From Rhizobium freirei PRF 81 (GTDB lineage: Bacteria; Pseudomonadota; Alphaproteobacteria; Rhizobiales; Rhizobiaceae): 64,000 nt of DNA. This document shows positions 47,325-55,640 of this stretch, in pieces (the first letter of the stretch is position 1; each line of letters opens with the position of its first letter). A model generated the notes under the pieces. It saw nothing but the letters and a program-made list of their open reading frames with translations, did no database searches and was not told where the DNA came from. The position numbers and the translations under genes were made by a program. The DNA is taken from positions 55,385 through 119,384 of the forward strand of contig NZ_AQHN01000016.1 of the NCBI RefSeq assembly GCF_000359745.1, written 5' to 3'.

Positions 47325-48134
47325 ATGGAGCATTCCGAACTTGAACGTGTTGCGCGTCAGATACGTCTGCGAGATCTTCAGGCAGTCTATGAGGCAGGCG
47401 CCGGGCATATTGGCGGCGAAATGTCCGTGATCGATCTCCTGACCGCGTTGTACTTCCGCGTGCTGCGCGTCTGGCCGGACCAGCCGAAACATCCTGATCG
47501 GGACAGGTTTGTGCTTTCGAAGGGGCATACCGCATGCGCGCTCTATGTCACCCTGGCGAAACGCGGCTTCATTCCGGAAGAGGAAATCTCGACATTTCTG
47601 AAGCCGCATTCGCGGCTTAACGGTCATCCCAATTGCAACAAGGTGCCGGGAGTCGAAACCAATACAGGCCCGTTGGGGCACGGCCTACCGGTCGCGGTCG
47701 GCATGGCCAAGGCCGCCAAACTGTCCGGCGCCAGCTACCATACCTACGTGATCACCGGCGACGGTGAGATGCAGGAGGGCTCCAATTGGGAGGCGATCAT
47801 GGCCGCGGCGCAGTTCCGCTTGGACAATCTCACCCTGATTGTCGATCACAACCGGTTCCAGCAGGGCGCAGCACTTTCGGATACGAACGACATCGCTCCG
47901 CTTCGTCCGAAACTCGAGGCCTTCGGCTGGGACGTCAGCGAAATCGACGGTAACAACATGCGCGAAGTCGTCCCCGCACTGGAGCATCGTAGTGATCGGC
48001 CCCATTGCATCGTGGCCCACACCAACAAGGGACACGGAATTTCTTTCATGCAGGACCGTGTCGACTGGCACCACAAGGTTCCGAACAAGGAACAATACGA
48101 AGTCGCATTGGCAGAATTGTCGGAGGCACTCTAA
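47325..48134 (+). CDS. Transketolase, N-terminal (TPP-binding) subunit
   Basis: 269 residues, MEHSELERVARQIRLRDLQA onward. Transketolase N-half motifs: GAGHIGGEMSVIDLLTALYF, DRFVLSKGHTACALYV, GPLGHGLPVAVGMA, the TPP motif GDGEMQEGSNWEAIM ... DHN. Split transketolases are found in several sugar pathways, including apulose-4-phosphate transketolase. ATG 47325 has CGAGGAAA upstream; ATG 47298 would place the operator inside the gene. The C-terminal subunit starts in the stop codon (TAATG). Confidence 0.92.
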   Translation: MEHSELERVARQIRLRDLQAVYEAGAGHIGGEMSVIDLLTALYFRVLRVWPDQPKHPDRDRFVLSKGHTACALYVTLAKRGFIPEEEISTFLKPHSRLNGHPNCNKVPGVETNTGPLGHGLPVAVGMAKAAKLSGASYHTYVITGDGEMQEGSNWEAIMAAAQFRLDNLTLIVDHNRFQQGAALSDTNDIAPLRPKLEAFGWDVSEIDGNNMREVVPALEHRSDRPHCIVAHTNKGHGISFMQDRVDWHHKVPNKEQYEVALAELSEAL

Positions 48135-49090
48135 TGAACGCGCCCGTGAATGCACCCAAGCTCCATGACTGCCGAGACGCCTTCGCATCGACGCTCGAAC
48201 GCCTTGCCGCCGAGAACGAAACGATTGTGGCGGTCTGCAACGATTCAGTCGGATCCTCGAAGCTTGGTGGCTTCAAGTCGAAGTTTCCCGAACGTCTGGT
48301 CAATGTCGGCATCGCCGAGCAGAACATGGTCGGCGTCGGGGCGGGTCTGGCCAATGGCGGACGCCTTCCCTATGTCTGCGGCGCCTCGCCGTTCCTCACA
48401 GGCAGATCGCTGGAGCAGATCAAGGCCGACATCTCCTACTCGAATGCCAACGTCAAGCTCGTCGGCATCTCGTCCGGAATGGCCTATGGCGAGCTCGGCC
48501 CGACCCATCACTCGATCGAGGATTTCGCCTGGACGCGCGTTCTGCCCAACCTTCCGGTGATCGCACCCTGCGACCGCATCGAGACGGCAGCCGCGGTGGA
48601 ATGGGCGGCAAGCTACAATGGCCCCTGCTTCCTCCGTCTTTCGCGCGTCGGCGTACCGGACCTGCTGCCGGAAAACCACAAGTTCGAACTTGGAAAGGCC
48701 AATCTTCTGCGTGAAGGTTCCGATGTCACGTTCATCGCAAACGGGACGCTGACCCATCGCATGATGAAAGCAGCCGATATTCTCGCGGAGCATGGCATAA
48801 GGGCCAGGGTGCTCAATCTCGCCACGGTCCGCCCGATCGACGAGGACGCCATCATCGCGGCGGCCAAGGAGACCGGCGCGATCGTGACCGCGGAAGAGCA
48901 TTCGATCTTTGGTGGGCTGGGATCGGCCGTGGCCGAGGTTGTCGTCGACAATGCCCCGGTCCCGATGACGCGCCTCGGTGTTCCCGGCATCTACGCGCCG
49001 ACCGGCTCGGCGGAGTTCCTGCTCGACGAATTCGGCATGGCTCCATTGGCTATTGCAGACGCCGCCCGAGCGCTTATCAAGCGCAAGTAG
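48134..49090 (+). CDS. Transketolase, C-terminal (pyrimidine and C-domain) subunit
   Basis: 318 residues, MNAPVNAPKLHDCRDAFAST onward. It supplies the TPP-activating glutamate in NVGIAEQNMVGVGAGLA, YGELGPTHHSIEDFAW and the C-terminal transketolase domain (FIANGTLTHRMMKAADILAE, TAEEHSIFGGLGSAVAEV). With the preceding subunit it makes an active heteromeric enzyme that transfers two-carbon ketol units. Start and upstream stop overlap, giving translational coupling; the FGGY kinase follows after 64 bp. Confidence 0.92.
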   Translation: MNAPVNAPKLHDCRDAFASTLERLAAENETIVAVCNDSVGSSKLGGFKSKFPERLVNVGIAEQNMVGVGAGLANGGRLPYVCGASPFLTGRSLEQIKADISYSNANVKLVGISSGMAYGELGPTHHSIEDFAWTRVLPNLPVIAPCDRIETAAAVEWAASYNGPCFLRLSRVGVPDLLPENHKFELGKANLLREGSDVTFIANGTLTHRMMKAADILAEHGIRARVLNLATVRPIDEDAIIAAAKETGAIVTAEEHSIFGGLGSAVAEVVVDNAPVPMTRLGVPGIYAPTGSAEFLLDEFGMAPLAIADAARALIKRK

Positions 49091-49154
49091 GCGAACAGCG
49101 CGCATTCGAGCCGGGAGGATTACTGCCCCGGCCCTATCATCAGTGGAGGATATA

Positions 49155-50621
49155 ATGCGGGCCATTCTGGCAATCGACCAGGGGACCACCAATTCCAAGG
49201 CTGTCCTGGTTTCGGAGAGCGGAGACATTATCGCCAGAGGCTCTGCTCCGGTGGGCATCTCCTATCCCGAACCCGGCTGGGTCGAACAGGATCCGAACCG
49301 GATTTATGCTTCGGTCTGCGAAGCGATCGACCTGTGCCTGCAAGCCGCGCCCGGTTCGACAATCGAAGCGATAGCGATCTCCAACCAGCGGGAATCCGTC
49401 ACAATTTGGGATGGCGAAACGGGCAAGGCGCTTGGACCGGTGCTCAGCTGGCAGTGCAGACGCACGGCACCCGATTGCCAACGCCTGATCGCCGATGGCC
49501 ATTCGGAGCACGTCGAGGCTCTGACAGGCTTGCCGCTCGATCCGATGTTTCCAGGCCCGAAGTTCCGATGGCTTCTCGATCGCGTCGGGCAGGGGCGGAA
49601 GATCCGCATCGGTACGATCGATAGCTGGCTCGTTCATTGCCTTACCGGCGGCCGCAGGCATGCATGCGATGCCTCGAATGCAGCGCGAAGCCAGTTGTTC
49701 GGCCTTGAAGCCCAAGCCTGGAGCGAGGAGCTGGGTGCAATTTTCGGGGTCGATATCCGGCTCCTTCCGGAGGTGCTCGATAGTTCCGCGGACTTCGGCA
49801 CCACGCATGGTCTTGCCGGCGTGCCGGACGGCACGCCGATCAGATCGGCCATTGGAGACAGCCATGCTGCTTTGTTCGGCCACGGCGCCTTCAATCCCGG
49901 CGACGGCAAGGCGACCTTCGGAACCGGGTCATCGGTCATGACCACCCTTCCGCGCTTCATTGCGCCGCGCAACGGCATCACCACCACGGTGGCCTGGCGC
50001 ATCGCCGGGCAGCCGACTTTCGCGTTCGAAGGCAACATCCTTGTCTGCGCCGCGAGCCTGCCATGGATGGCCGGCATTCTGGGCCTTCCGGATGTTGCGT
50101 CCCTTGTCGACCTTGCGGCGACCGCAGAGCCGGGCGGCCCGGGATTCGTCCCCGCCTTCGTCGGGCTGGGTGCGCCCTACTGGAACTCCGACGCGCGTGC
50201 TCTCTTCTCGCAGATCAATTTCAACACCACCCGCGCGCAAATGGCGCGCTCGGTCACCGACTCGATCGCTTTCCAGGTTCACGACGTGATTACGGCGATG
50301 CGGGCACAAAGCGGCGGCGAACTCGGCACGCTTTATGTGGACGGCGGGCCGAGCCAGAATCGTTTTCTCATGCAGTGCGTGTCGAACCTGGTAAAACACG
50401 CCATCATCCAGTGTGAGGCACCGGAGGCGTCAGCGCTTGGAGCAGCCTATCTGGCGGGTCTGTCGATCGGCCTGTGGCCGGATCTCGATGCTATCGCGGC
50501 ACTTCCGAGAAACACCGAAGTCATCAAGCCCGAAAACATCGACAGTGCACTCCTCCTGAACAAGTGGAATGATGCACTGACCCGCTCGACGTTGCCGCTA
50601 ACTCCGGTTAAAGGTGAATAA
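49155..50621 (+). CDS. FGGY-family carbohydrate kinase
   Basis: 488 residues. GlpK/XylB-like: N-terminal phosphate loop AIDQGTTNSKAVL, AISNQRESVTIWD, catalytic region AIGDSHAALFGHG with GTGSSVM, and the C-terminal adenosine motif YVDGGPSQNRFLM. It phosphorylates a sugar or polyol; kinases of the same family act on glycerol, xylulose, erythritol and apulose. Placed between a transketolase pair and a SorC regulator, a ketose product of the two local SDRs is the likely substrate. The stop codon lies inside the palindrome ahead of the SorC gene. Confidence 0.9.
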   Translation: MRAILAIDQGTTNSKAVLVSESGDIIARGSAPVGISYPEPGWVEQDPNRIYASVCEAIDLCLQAAPGSTIEAIAISNQRESVTIWDGETGKALGPVLSWQCRRTAPDCQRLIADGHSEHVEALTGLPLDPMFPGPKFRWLLDRVGQGRKIRIGTIDSWLVHCLTGGRRHACDASNAARSQLFGLEAQAWSEELGAIFGVDIRLLPEVLDSSADFGTTHGLAGVPDGTPIRSAIGDSHAALFGHGAFNPGDGKATFGTGSSVMTTLPRFIAPRNGITTTVAWRIAGQPTFAFEGNILVCAASLPWMAGILGLPDVASLVDLAATAEPGGPGFVPAFVGLGAPYWNSDARALFSQINFNTTRAQMARSVTDSIAFQVHDVITAMRAQSGGELGTLYVDGGPSQNRFLMQCVSNLVKHAIIQCEAPEASALGAAYLAGLSIGLWPDLDAIAALPRNTEVIKPENIDSALLLNKWNDALTRSTLPLTPVKGE

Positions 50622-50630
50622 AAATTCACC
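50613..50630. promoter_or_regulatory. Candidate SorC-family operator ahead of its own gene
   Basis: GGTGAATAAAAATTCACC is an 18-bp near-perfect dyad 13 bp before the regulator start. It shares TGAAT/ATTCA half-sites with two other palindromes of the locus, which suggests autoregulation. Confidence 0.6.
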
Positions 50631-50642
50631 CCGGGATCAACG

Positions 50643-51596
50643 ATGGCTCGCCTTAACGAACTCCGCCTCATCTCAAGAGTTGCCCAGATGTACCACATAG
50701 AGGGGAAACGGCAGGCGGAGATCGCGCAGCACCTCCGTCTATCGCAGGCAACCGTATCGCGAATGCTGAAGCGGGCCGAAGCGGAAGACATCGTGCGCAC
50801 AAGCGTCATCCCGCCCGTGGGCACCTACAGCGAACTCGAAGGAGCGCTTCGCGAGAAATACGGCCTCCCCGAAGCCATCGTCGTCGAATGCACCGAAGAC
50901 AGAGACGGCGCCATCATGGCCCGGATCGGCGAAGCTGCCGCTCATCTTCTGGAGGTCACGCTGGCGCCCGGCGAAATCATCGGCGTCTCAAGCTGGAGCC
51001 AGACGATCTTCAGGATGGTGGAAAACATCCATCCCCAGAAGAGCGCCCAGGCCAAATATGTCGTTCAGACGCTTGGAGGCATGGGCGACCCATCGGTCCA
51101 GACGCATGCCACTCAGCTGACCACCCGCCTTGCACGGCTGACCGGCGCGGAGCCGAAACTTCTTCCGGTACAGGGCGTCACGACCTCGCGCGAGGCCAAA
51201 TTTTTGATGCAGGCGGATCCATTCGTGCGGGAGACGATGGATCTCTTCGGCAGCATCACGCTCGCCATCGTCGGCATCGGAGCCGTCGAACCGTCGGAGC
51301 TGCTTGCGAGGTCCGGCAACATATTCTCATCGCGGGAGCTTGCCGACCTCGCCGAGGCCGGCGCGGTCGGCGATATATCGCTGCGGTTTTTCAACAAGGA
51401 CGGCAAGCCCGTAAAGACACCGCTTGACGAGCGCGTCATCGGCCTTCCGCTCGAGGATCTCGAACGGGTTGATCGGGTCATCGCGCTTGCTGGCGGCGCA
51501 AAGAAGACAGCTGCGATCGCCGGTGCCCTGAGGATCGGAGTTATCGACATGCTGATAACGGACAAGTTCAGCGCCGAGCGCTTGATCGAGTCGTAA
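50643..51596 (+). CDS. SorC/DeoR-type (EryD-like) sugar-binding transcriptional regulator
   Basis: 317 residues. The N-terminal HTH is RVAQMYHIEGKRQAEIAQHL followed by RLSQATVSRMLKRAEAEDIV; the rest is a SorC effector domain resembling phosphosugar isomerases (GVSSWSQTIFRMVE, VVQTLGGMGDPS, IALAGGAKKTAAIAGALRIG). Members respond to sugar phosphates. ATG 50643 is 21 bp after the kinase stop, and the candidate operator sits between them. It probably controls both divergent arms of the locus. Confidence 0.92.
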   Translation: MARLNELRLISRVAQMYHIEGKRQAEIAQHLRLSQATVSRMLKRAEAEDIVRTSVIPPVGTYSELEGALREKYGLPEAIVVECTEDRDGAIMARIGEAAAHLLEVTLAPGEIIGVSSWSQTIFRMVENIHPQKSAQAKYVVQTLGGMGDPSVQTHATQLTTRLARLTGAEPKLLPVQGVTTSREAKFLMQADPFVRETMDLFGSITLAIVGIGAVEPSELLARSGNIFSSRELADLAEAGAVGDISLRFFNKDGKPVKTPLDERVIGLPLEDLERVDRVIALAGGAKKTAAIAGALRIGVIDMLITDKFSAERLIES

Positions 51597-51781
51597 GGTC
51601 GGCTGTCAAGCTGGGTTTGCTCAGGCGATTGAGACCGCCGGCATTGCTTGGCCAACCGAGCTATGCCAGTCGGCAGGTCAACCCAATGAGCCCGGCCCAG
51701 AGGCGGGAACAACATCTCTCCCCGGTTCCGATGGCGGGATAACCGAGACGGAATTGGGTATTGAAGGCCGAAGCTCCGACC

Positions 51782-51884
51782 AGAGCATTTCCAGGAAAGT
51801 GCGCAGCGGTTTTCCGTCCGGAATGCGTAAGAAAACAAGAAGATAGAGCGTTTCTGCGATTCAAAGAAATGCGGAAACGCTCTA
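51782..51884 (-). repeat. RIME-like double-palindrome intergenic repeat, copy 4 (inverted)
   Basis: The reverse complement of copies 1 and 3 with few differences: AGAGCATTTCCAGGAAAGTG ... GCGGTTTTCCGTCCGGAATG, then TAGAGCGTTTCTGCG ... GCGGAAACGCTCTA. Its end supplies the stop codon of the shikimate dehydrogenase gene. The rest of the 285-bp gap after the SorC gene (51597-51781) has no gene. Confidence 0.82.
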
Positions 51885-52751
51885 AGAGCGCAGCGAATTG
51901 AAATGCTGCATCATACGCTCCGCCACCGGACGGATGCCGGTGAACAGTTCGAAAGCTTTCACCGCCTGGAACACCGCCATGCCGCCGCCGTCGAGAACGC
52001 GGCATCCTCTTGCATTTGCAAGCTTCACCAATTCGGTTTCGATTGGGAAATAGACGATTTCCGCGACCCAAAGGCGATCGGATAGAAGTTGCGCGTCGAG
52101 CGGTAACCCTGGATGCGCAGCCATGCCTGTTGGCGTTGCGTGAACCAGACCATCAGCAACATCCAGGGCCGCGGCAAGATCACGACCAACCGAGAAACGG
52201 CATGCATCGTGTGCCGGCTGCAGCTGATCCACGAGCGCCTTTGCCCGTGCGGCGTCCGGATCGAATATCTCGATGGAATTCGCGCCCATCTCTGCCACGG
52301 CATGTGCGACGGCAACGCCGGCACCACCCGCTCCCAATTGCACGACGCGCTCGAGCGAAACGCCGCTCAGTCCGCGCCTGAAACTTTCGGCGAACCCCCA
52401 CCAATCGGTATTGTGGCCGACCCTGCGCCCACCCTGAAACACGATTGTGTTGATGGATCGCAGCGTCTGGGCATCGGGCGACAGTTCGTCCACCAGCGCG
52501 GCAGCCGCCTGTTTGCAGGGATGAGTAATGTTGAGGCCGGCAAAGCCCTGCGCTTCAGCCTCGGCGACAAGGGCCGGCAGGTCCGATACGGAGAGGCCAC
52601 GGACTTCCAAGTCGATGAGATCGTAACGATAGGATAGGCCGCAATGCTCGCCTTCGCGCATATGCATGGCCGGTGTCAGCGAACGGCCTATGCCTGCGCC
52701 GATCAAACCAACATGAAGCTGGCGCGGAACAACGACGGCTTGATTATTCAA
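51882..52751 (-). CDS. Shikimate (quinate/shikimate) dehydrogenase, catabolic type
   Basis: 289 residues. Shikimate site: SLTPAMH (24-30), LNITHPCK with catalytic Lys80, NTDWWGF with Asp116; the NAD(P) loop GAGGAGVAVAHAVAEMG. It oxidises shikimate (or quinate) to the 3-dehydro compound. Context with dehydroshikimate dehydratase and a shikimate-type importer points to breakdown rather than aromatic biosynthesis. The start is probably TTG 52751 behind GGGAGGAAACA. The stop TAG is inside a RIME-like repeat, so the native C-terminus may have been altered. Confidence 0.9.
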   Translation of the reverse strand: MNNQAVVVPRQLHVGLIGAGIGRSLTPAMHMREGEHCGLSYRYDLIDLEVRGLSVSDLPALVAEAEAQGFAGLNITHPCKQAAAALVDELSPDAQTLRSINTIVFQGGRRVGHNTDWWGFAESFRRGLSGVSLERVVQLGAGGAGVAVAHAVAEMGANSIEIFDPDAARAKALVDQLQPAHDACRFSVGRDLAAALDVADGLVHATPTGMAAHPGLPLDAQLLSDRLWVAEIVYFPIETELVKLANARGCRVLDGGGMAVFQAVKAFELFTGIRPVAERMMQHFNSLRS

Positions 52752-52805
52752 TGTTTCCTCCCGAGCGGCAAATTGAAGCCTGCCAGATGCTTGGCTCCAA
52801 AATGT

Positions 52806-52819
52806 ACGAACTAGTCCGT
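52806..52819. promoter_or_regulatory. TetR-type operator ahead of the shikimate dehydrogenase gene
   Basis: ACGAACTAGTCCGT, preceded by ATGT, differs by one base from the perfect palindrome ACGAACTAGTTCGT near the MFS gene at 57138. Both begin TGTACGAACTAGT. It lies 55 bp upstream of the dehydrogenase start. Confidence 0.65.
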
Positions 52820-52891
52820 AAAGTCAAGATTAGCTATGCTTTCCTACCGCGATAGAAATCGCCTGAGCAATTCAAACGGCTCTGCTCACCG

Positions 52892-53563
52892 TCAGCTCAT
52901 GTCGGAGGGCGGACTTTTCAGAAATGCAAGAATGGCATCAATTATCAAAGACTTATGTCTTGTCTTCAACGCCTCGGAGGAAAGGTCCCGCTCGAAGATC
53001 GCCCCGAAGGTGTAACGATTGGAAACGCGAAAGAAGCATTGGGCGCTGATCATCATGTGCAAATCGACGGGATCCACCGGACGCAGGAAGCTGCCATCGG
53101 CATAGCCCCGTTCGAGGATCCGCGTGATGATATCGATGACTGCGATGTTCATCTGCGACAGGACGGCCGAACGCTTCATATGTTCAGCGCGATGGATATT
53201 CTCGATGCTGACCAGGCGGACAAAATCCGGATTTTGATCATCGTGATCGAAGGTACTTGCGATCAGCTGAGCCATTGCCTGAATGGGCGGCATATTTTCG
53301 AGATCAAGCTCGCTCTCAAGGGTGCGGATCTTCGTATAGGCTTGCTCAAGAACGGCGAGATAAAGCCCTTCCTTGCTGCCGAAATAATAATAGATCATAC
53401 GCTTGGACGTCTTGGTGCGCTCGGCGATCTCGTCGACGCGCGCACCGGAAAAGCCAGCTGCGACGAATTCTTCGGTGGCGATCTTGAGTATATTTTCCTT
53501 GGTCGCGTCTGGATCGTTCTTTCGCGTAAGGCGCTCGATCTTGGCCACTTGCACTTTCGTCAT
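52892..53563 (-). CDS. TetR family regulator of the shikimate/quinate module
   Basis: 223 residues from ATG 53563 (an ATG at 53602 would add 13). TetR HTH: ENILKIATEEFVAAGFSGAR, VDEIAERTKTSKRMIYYYFGSKEGLY. The C-terminal domain has helices ending FLRPVDPVDLHMMISAQCFF. It lies between quiC and the shikimate dehydrogenase gene in the same direction, and the module's two outer promoters share a palindrome. Its likely role is repression relieved by a pathway intermediate. Confidence 0.88.
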   Translation of the reverse strand: MTKVQVAKIERLTRKNDPDATKENILKIATEEFVAAGFSGARVDEIAERTKTSKRMIYYYFGSKEGLYLAVLEQAYTKIRTLESELDLENMPPIQAMAQLIASTFDHDDQNPDFVRLVSIENIHRAEHMKRSAVLSQMNIAVIDIITRILERGYADGSFLRPVDPVDLHMMISAQCFFRVSNRYTFGAIFERDLSSEALKTRHKSLIIDAILAFLKSPPSDMS

Positions 53564-53647
53564 GCCTTGCTCGTCTTCCCGGGTCTGTCCCCTGCCCTTC
53601 ATTGAAGATCAAAGCTTTAACACAGGCCCCATGCGAATGGGGAGAGC

Positions 53648-55534
53648 CTAAAGTTTCGGCAGACCAATCGGCCGCAGATGCCGCCTTAGCGCGGCTATGC
53701 GAAATATGGCATTTGCCGCGCCATACCCACGATAGCCGCTACGCTGGACGATTTCGAAGAAGAAGCCTTCGCCATAGGTCGGGCTATAGAGTTGGAAATA
53801 TTCCCCGTGGTCGTCGCGATCATAAAGGATATTGTGGGCCTTCAGGCGATCCGTGAAAGCCGGATCCAGGCCGAACCTTGCCTCCAGATCGTCGTAGTAG
53901 TTGGGTGAGATCGCCAGCGTGTCAAAACCATTGGCCGACAAGGCAGCAGCCGTTGCGAAGATATCATCGGTCGCGAAGGCAAGATGCTGAATACCCGAGC
54001 CGAAAGTCTCGGCGATGAAATGGCCAGCCAGGGTATTGCGATTTTCCGCACCATTCAGTGTGATGCGCAACGTGCCCGAGGCATTTTCGACGACCTGACT
54101 GCGAACGACGCCGGCCGGATCGATAATGTCGACCATCGGCGTCTTATGCGCCTCAAGGATCGCAGTATAGAACAGCAGCCAGGTCAGCAGTTCCTCGTAT
54201 TTCATGGTCTGTGCAACGTGATCGATCCTCGTCAGTCCGACCGGGCGAAGATCGGCATCGTCGTCGACTGGGTCGAATTCAATCTCCCATATGCGTGCGA
54301 GCCTGCTCCTGCGGTCAAGGAAATATAATATGCCGCCGCCAACGCCCCGTACGGCCGGCATTTCGATCTCGCCCGGATTCAACGGCTGCTCAAAGGGTTC
54401 GGCGCCAAGGGCCACGGCCCGGGCAATCGCCGCCTCGGCATCGTCCACCCACAACCCCATCGCATAGGCCGACTGCCCGTGCAAAGCATAGGAGGCGCCG
54501 GCAAACCCATCGGGATCGGTATTGACGACAAGATTGATATCGCCTTGCCGGAAGACGTCGACGCGCTTGGTCTTGTGGCGCCCAACATGGCGAAAACCCA
54601 ACGCCCGCAGTCGATCGGAGAGAATAGGTGCCTCGGCTTCATCGACGGTAAATTCGACAAAGGCAATGCCGTCCGCGACGGCGCGCGCCGGCATTGGCGG
54701 CAAGGTAAGGCTGCTATTCCCCGCGCGGCGAACCTGGTCGCCGAGATAGATGAGTGAACGCCGGCCATCGACGGCGATGGCGGCTGGCGAGCCACCGCGA
54801 AACTGATCGTTAAAAATCTCCAGCGAGAGATAGCCATCATAGCCGGTCGCCGCCACCGCGTTCATGAAATCGAGCACAGGAAGGTCGCCCTCCCCCGGCA
54901 TATTGCGGAAATGGCGGCTCCAATAGAGCAGATCCATATCGATCAACGGCGCATCGGCAAGTTGAATGATAAAGATCTTCTCCTTCGGAATCGACCGGAT
55001 CGAATTGACATCGATCTTTCGCGACAGCGTGTGAAAACTGTCGAGAATGAGGCCGATATTCGGATGATCGGCCCGCCGCACGATCTCCCAGGCATCGCGG
55101 TGATCGTGAATGTGCCGCCCCCAGGCAAGCGCCTCGTACCCGACATGCAGGCCGCGCTTGGCCGCCCTTTCGCCGAGTTCGAAGAAATCGGCCGCTGCGC
55201 GATCGACGCCACCCAGCGCAGCCGAAGACACATTCGAGCATACCAGCACGAGATCGGTGCCCATCTCCTGCATCAGATCGAACTTGCGTTCGGCGCGGTC
55301 GAAGGTTCGCGTGCGCAGGGGTTCAGGCATGCCCTCGAAGTCCCGGAACGGCTGAAAGAGCGTAATTTCCAGCCCATGATCCCTGACCATCTGGCCGACC
55401 TGGCGGGGCGATTCATCGAAGGCGAGGAAATCATTCTCGAAGATTTCCACGCCATCGAAGCCGGCGCTGGCGATGGCCTCGAGCTTCTGCTTGAGGTCAC
55501 CACTGATCGAAACGGTCGCGATTGAGGTTTTCAT
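53648..55534 (-). CDS. quiC: 3-dehydroshikimate dehydratase fused to an HPPD-like domain
   Basis: 628 residues. The N-terminal xylose-isomerase-like TIM barrel (1 to about 265) has metal ligands at Glu134 (YEALAWG), Asp165 and His168 (LDSFHTL), Gln191 (IQLAD) and Glu239 (SLEIFND), as known for QuiC1. It makes protocatechuate from 3-dehydroshikimate. The C-terminal part (about 285-600) is a vicinal-oxygen-chelate HPPD-like domain whose His, His and Glu ligands appear intact (RIDHVAQ, IQHLAFATDD, FFFEIVQR); this domain's reaction in such fusions is not established. It follows the MFS gene by 106 bp. Confidence 0.93.
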   Translation of the reverse strand: MKTSIATVSISGDLKQKLEAIASAGFDGVEIFENDFLAFDESPRQVGQMVRDHGLEITLFQPFRDFEGMPEPLRTRTFDRAERKFDLMQEMGTDLVLVCSNVSSAALGGVDRAAADFFELGERAAKRGLHVGYEALAWGRHIHDHRDAWEIVRRADHPNIGLILDSFHTLSRKIDVNSIRSIPKEKIFIIQLADAPLIDMDLLYWSRHFRNMPGEGDLPVLDFMNAVAATGYDGYLSLEIFNDQFRGGSPAAIAVDGRRSLIYLGDQVRRAGNSSLTLPPMPARAVADGIAFVEFTVDEAEAPILSDRLRALGFRHVGRHKTKRVDVFRQGDINLVVNTDPDGFAGASYALHGQSAYAMGLWVDDAEAAIARAVALGAEPFEQPLNPGEIEMPAVRGVGGGILYFLDRRSRLARIWEIEFDPVDDDADLRPVGLTRIDHVAQTMKYEELLTWLLFYTAILEAHKTPMVDIIDPAGVVRSQVVENASGTLRITLNGAENRNTLAGHFIAETFGSGIQHLAFATDDIFATAAALSANGFDTLAISPNYYDDLEARFGLDPAFTDRLKAHNILYDRDDHGEYFQLYSPTYGEGFFFEIVQRSGYRGYGAANAIFRIAALRRHLRPIGLPKL

Positions 55535-55640
55535 CGTATCAACTCATCCTTTCGGCGACTTCCAACAATTTCGTCCGCGATCGCGCAACGCGTGCCTTTT
55601 CAAAAGGGTGCCGGCACAATGCGCCGGCACTCAAATATGC

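Noticed and set aside
47325..49090. The split transketolase as 1-deoxyxylulose-5-phosphate synthase or a pyruvate dehydrogenase E1
   Set aside because: Motifs (GAGHIGGEMSVIDLL, SKGHTACALY, GPLGHGLPVAVGMA) are those of transketolase N- and C-halves, and subunit lengths fit split transketolases.
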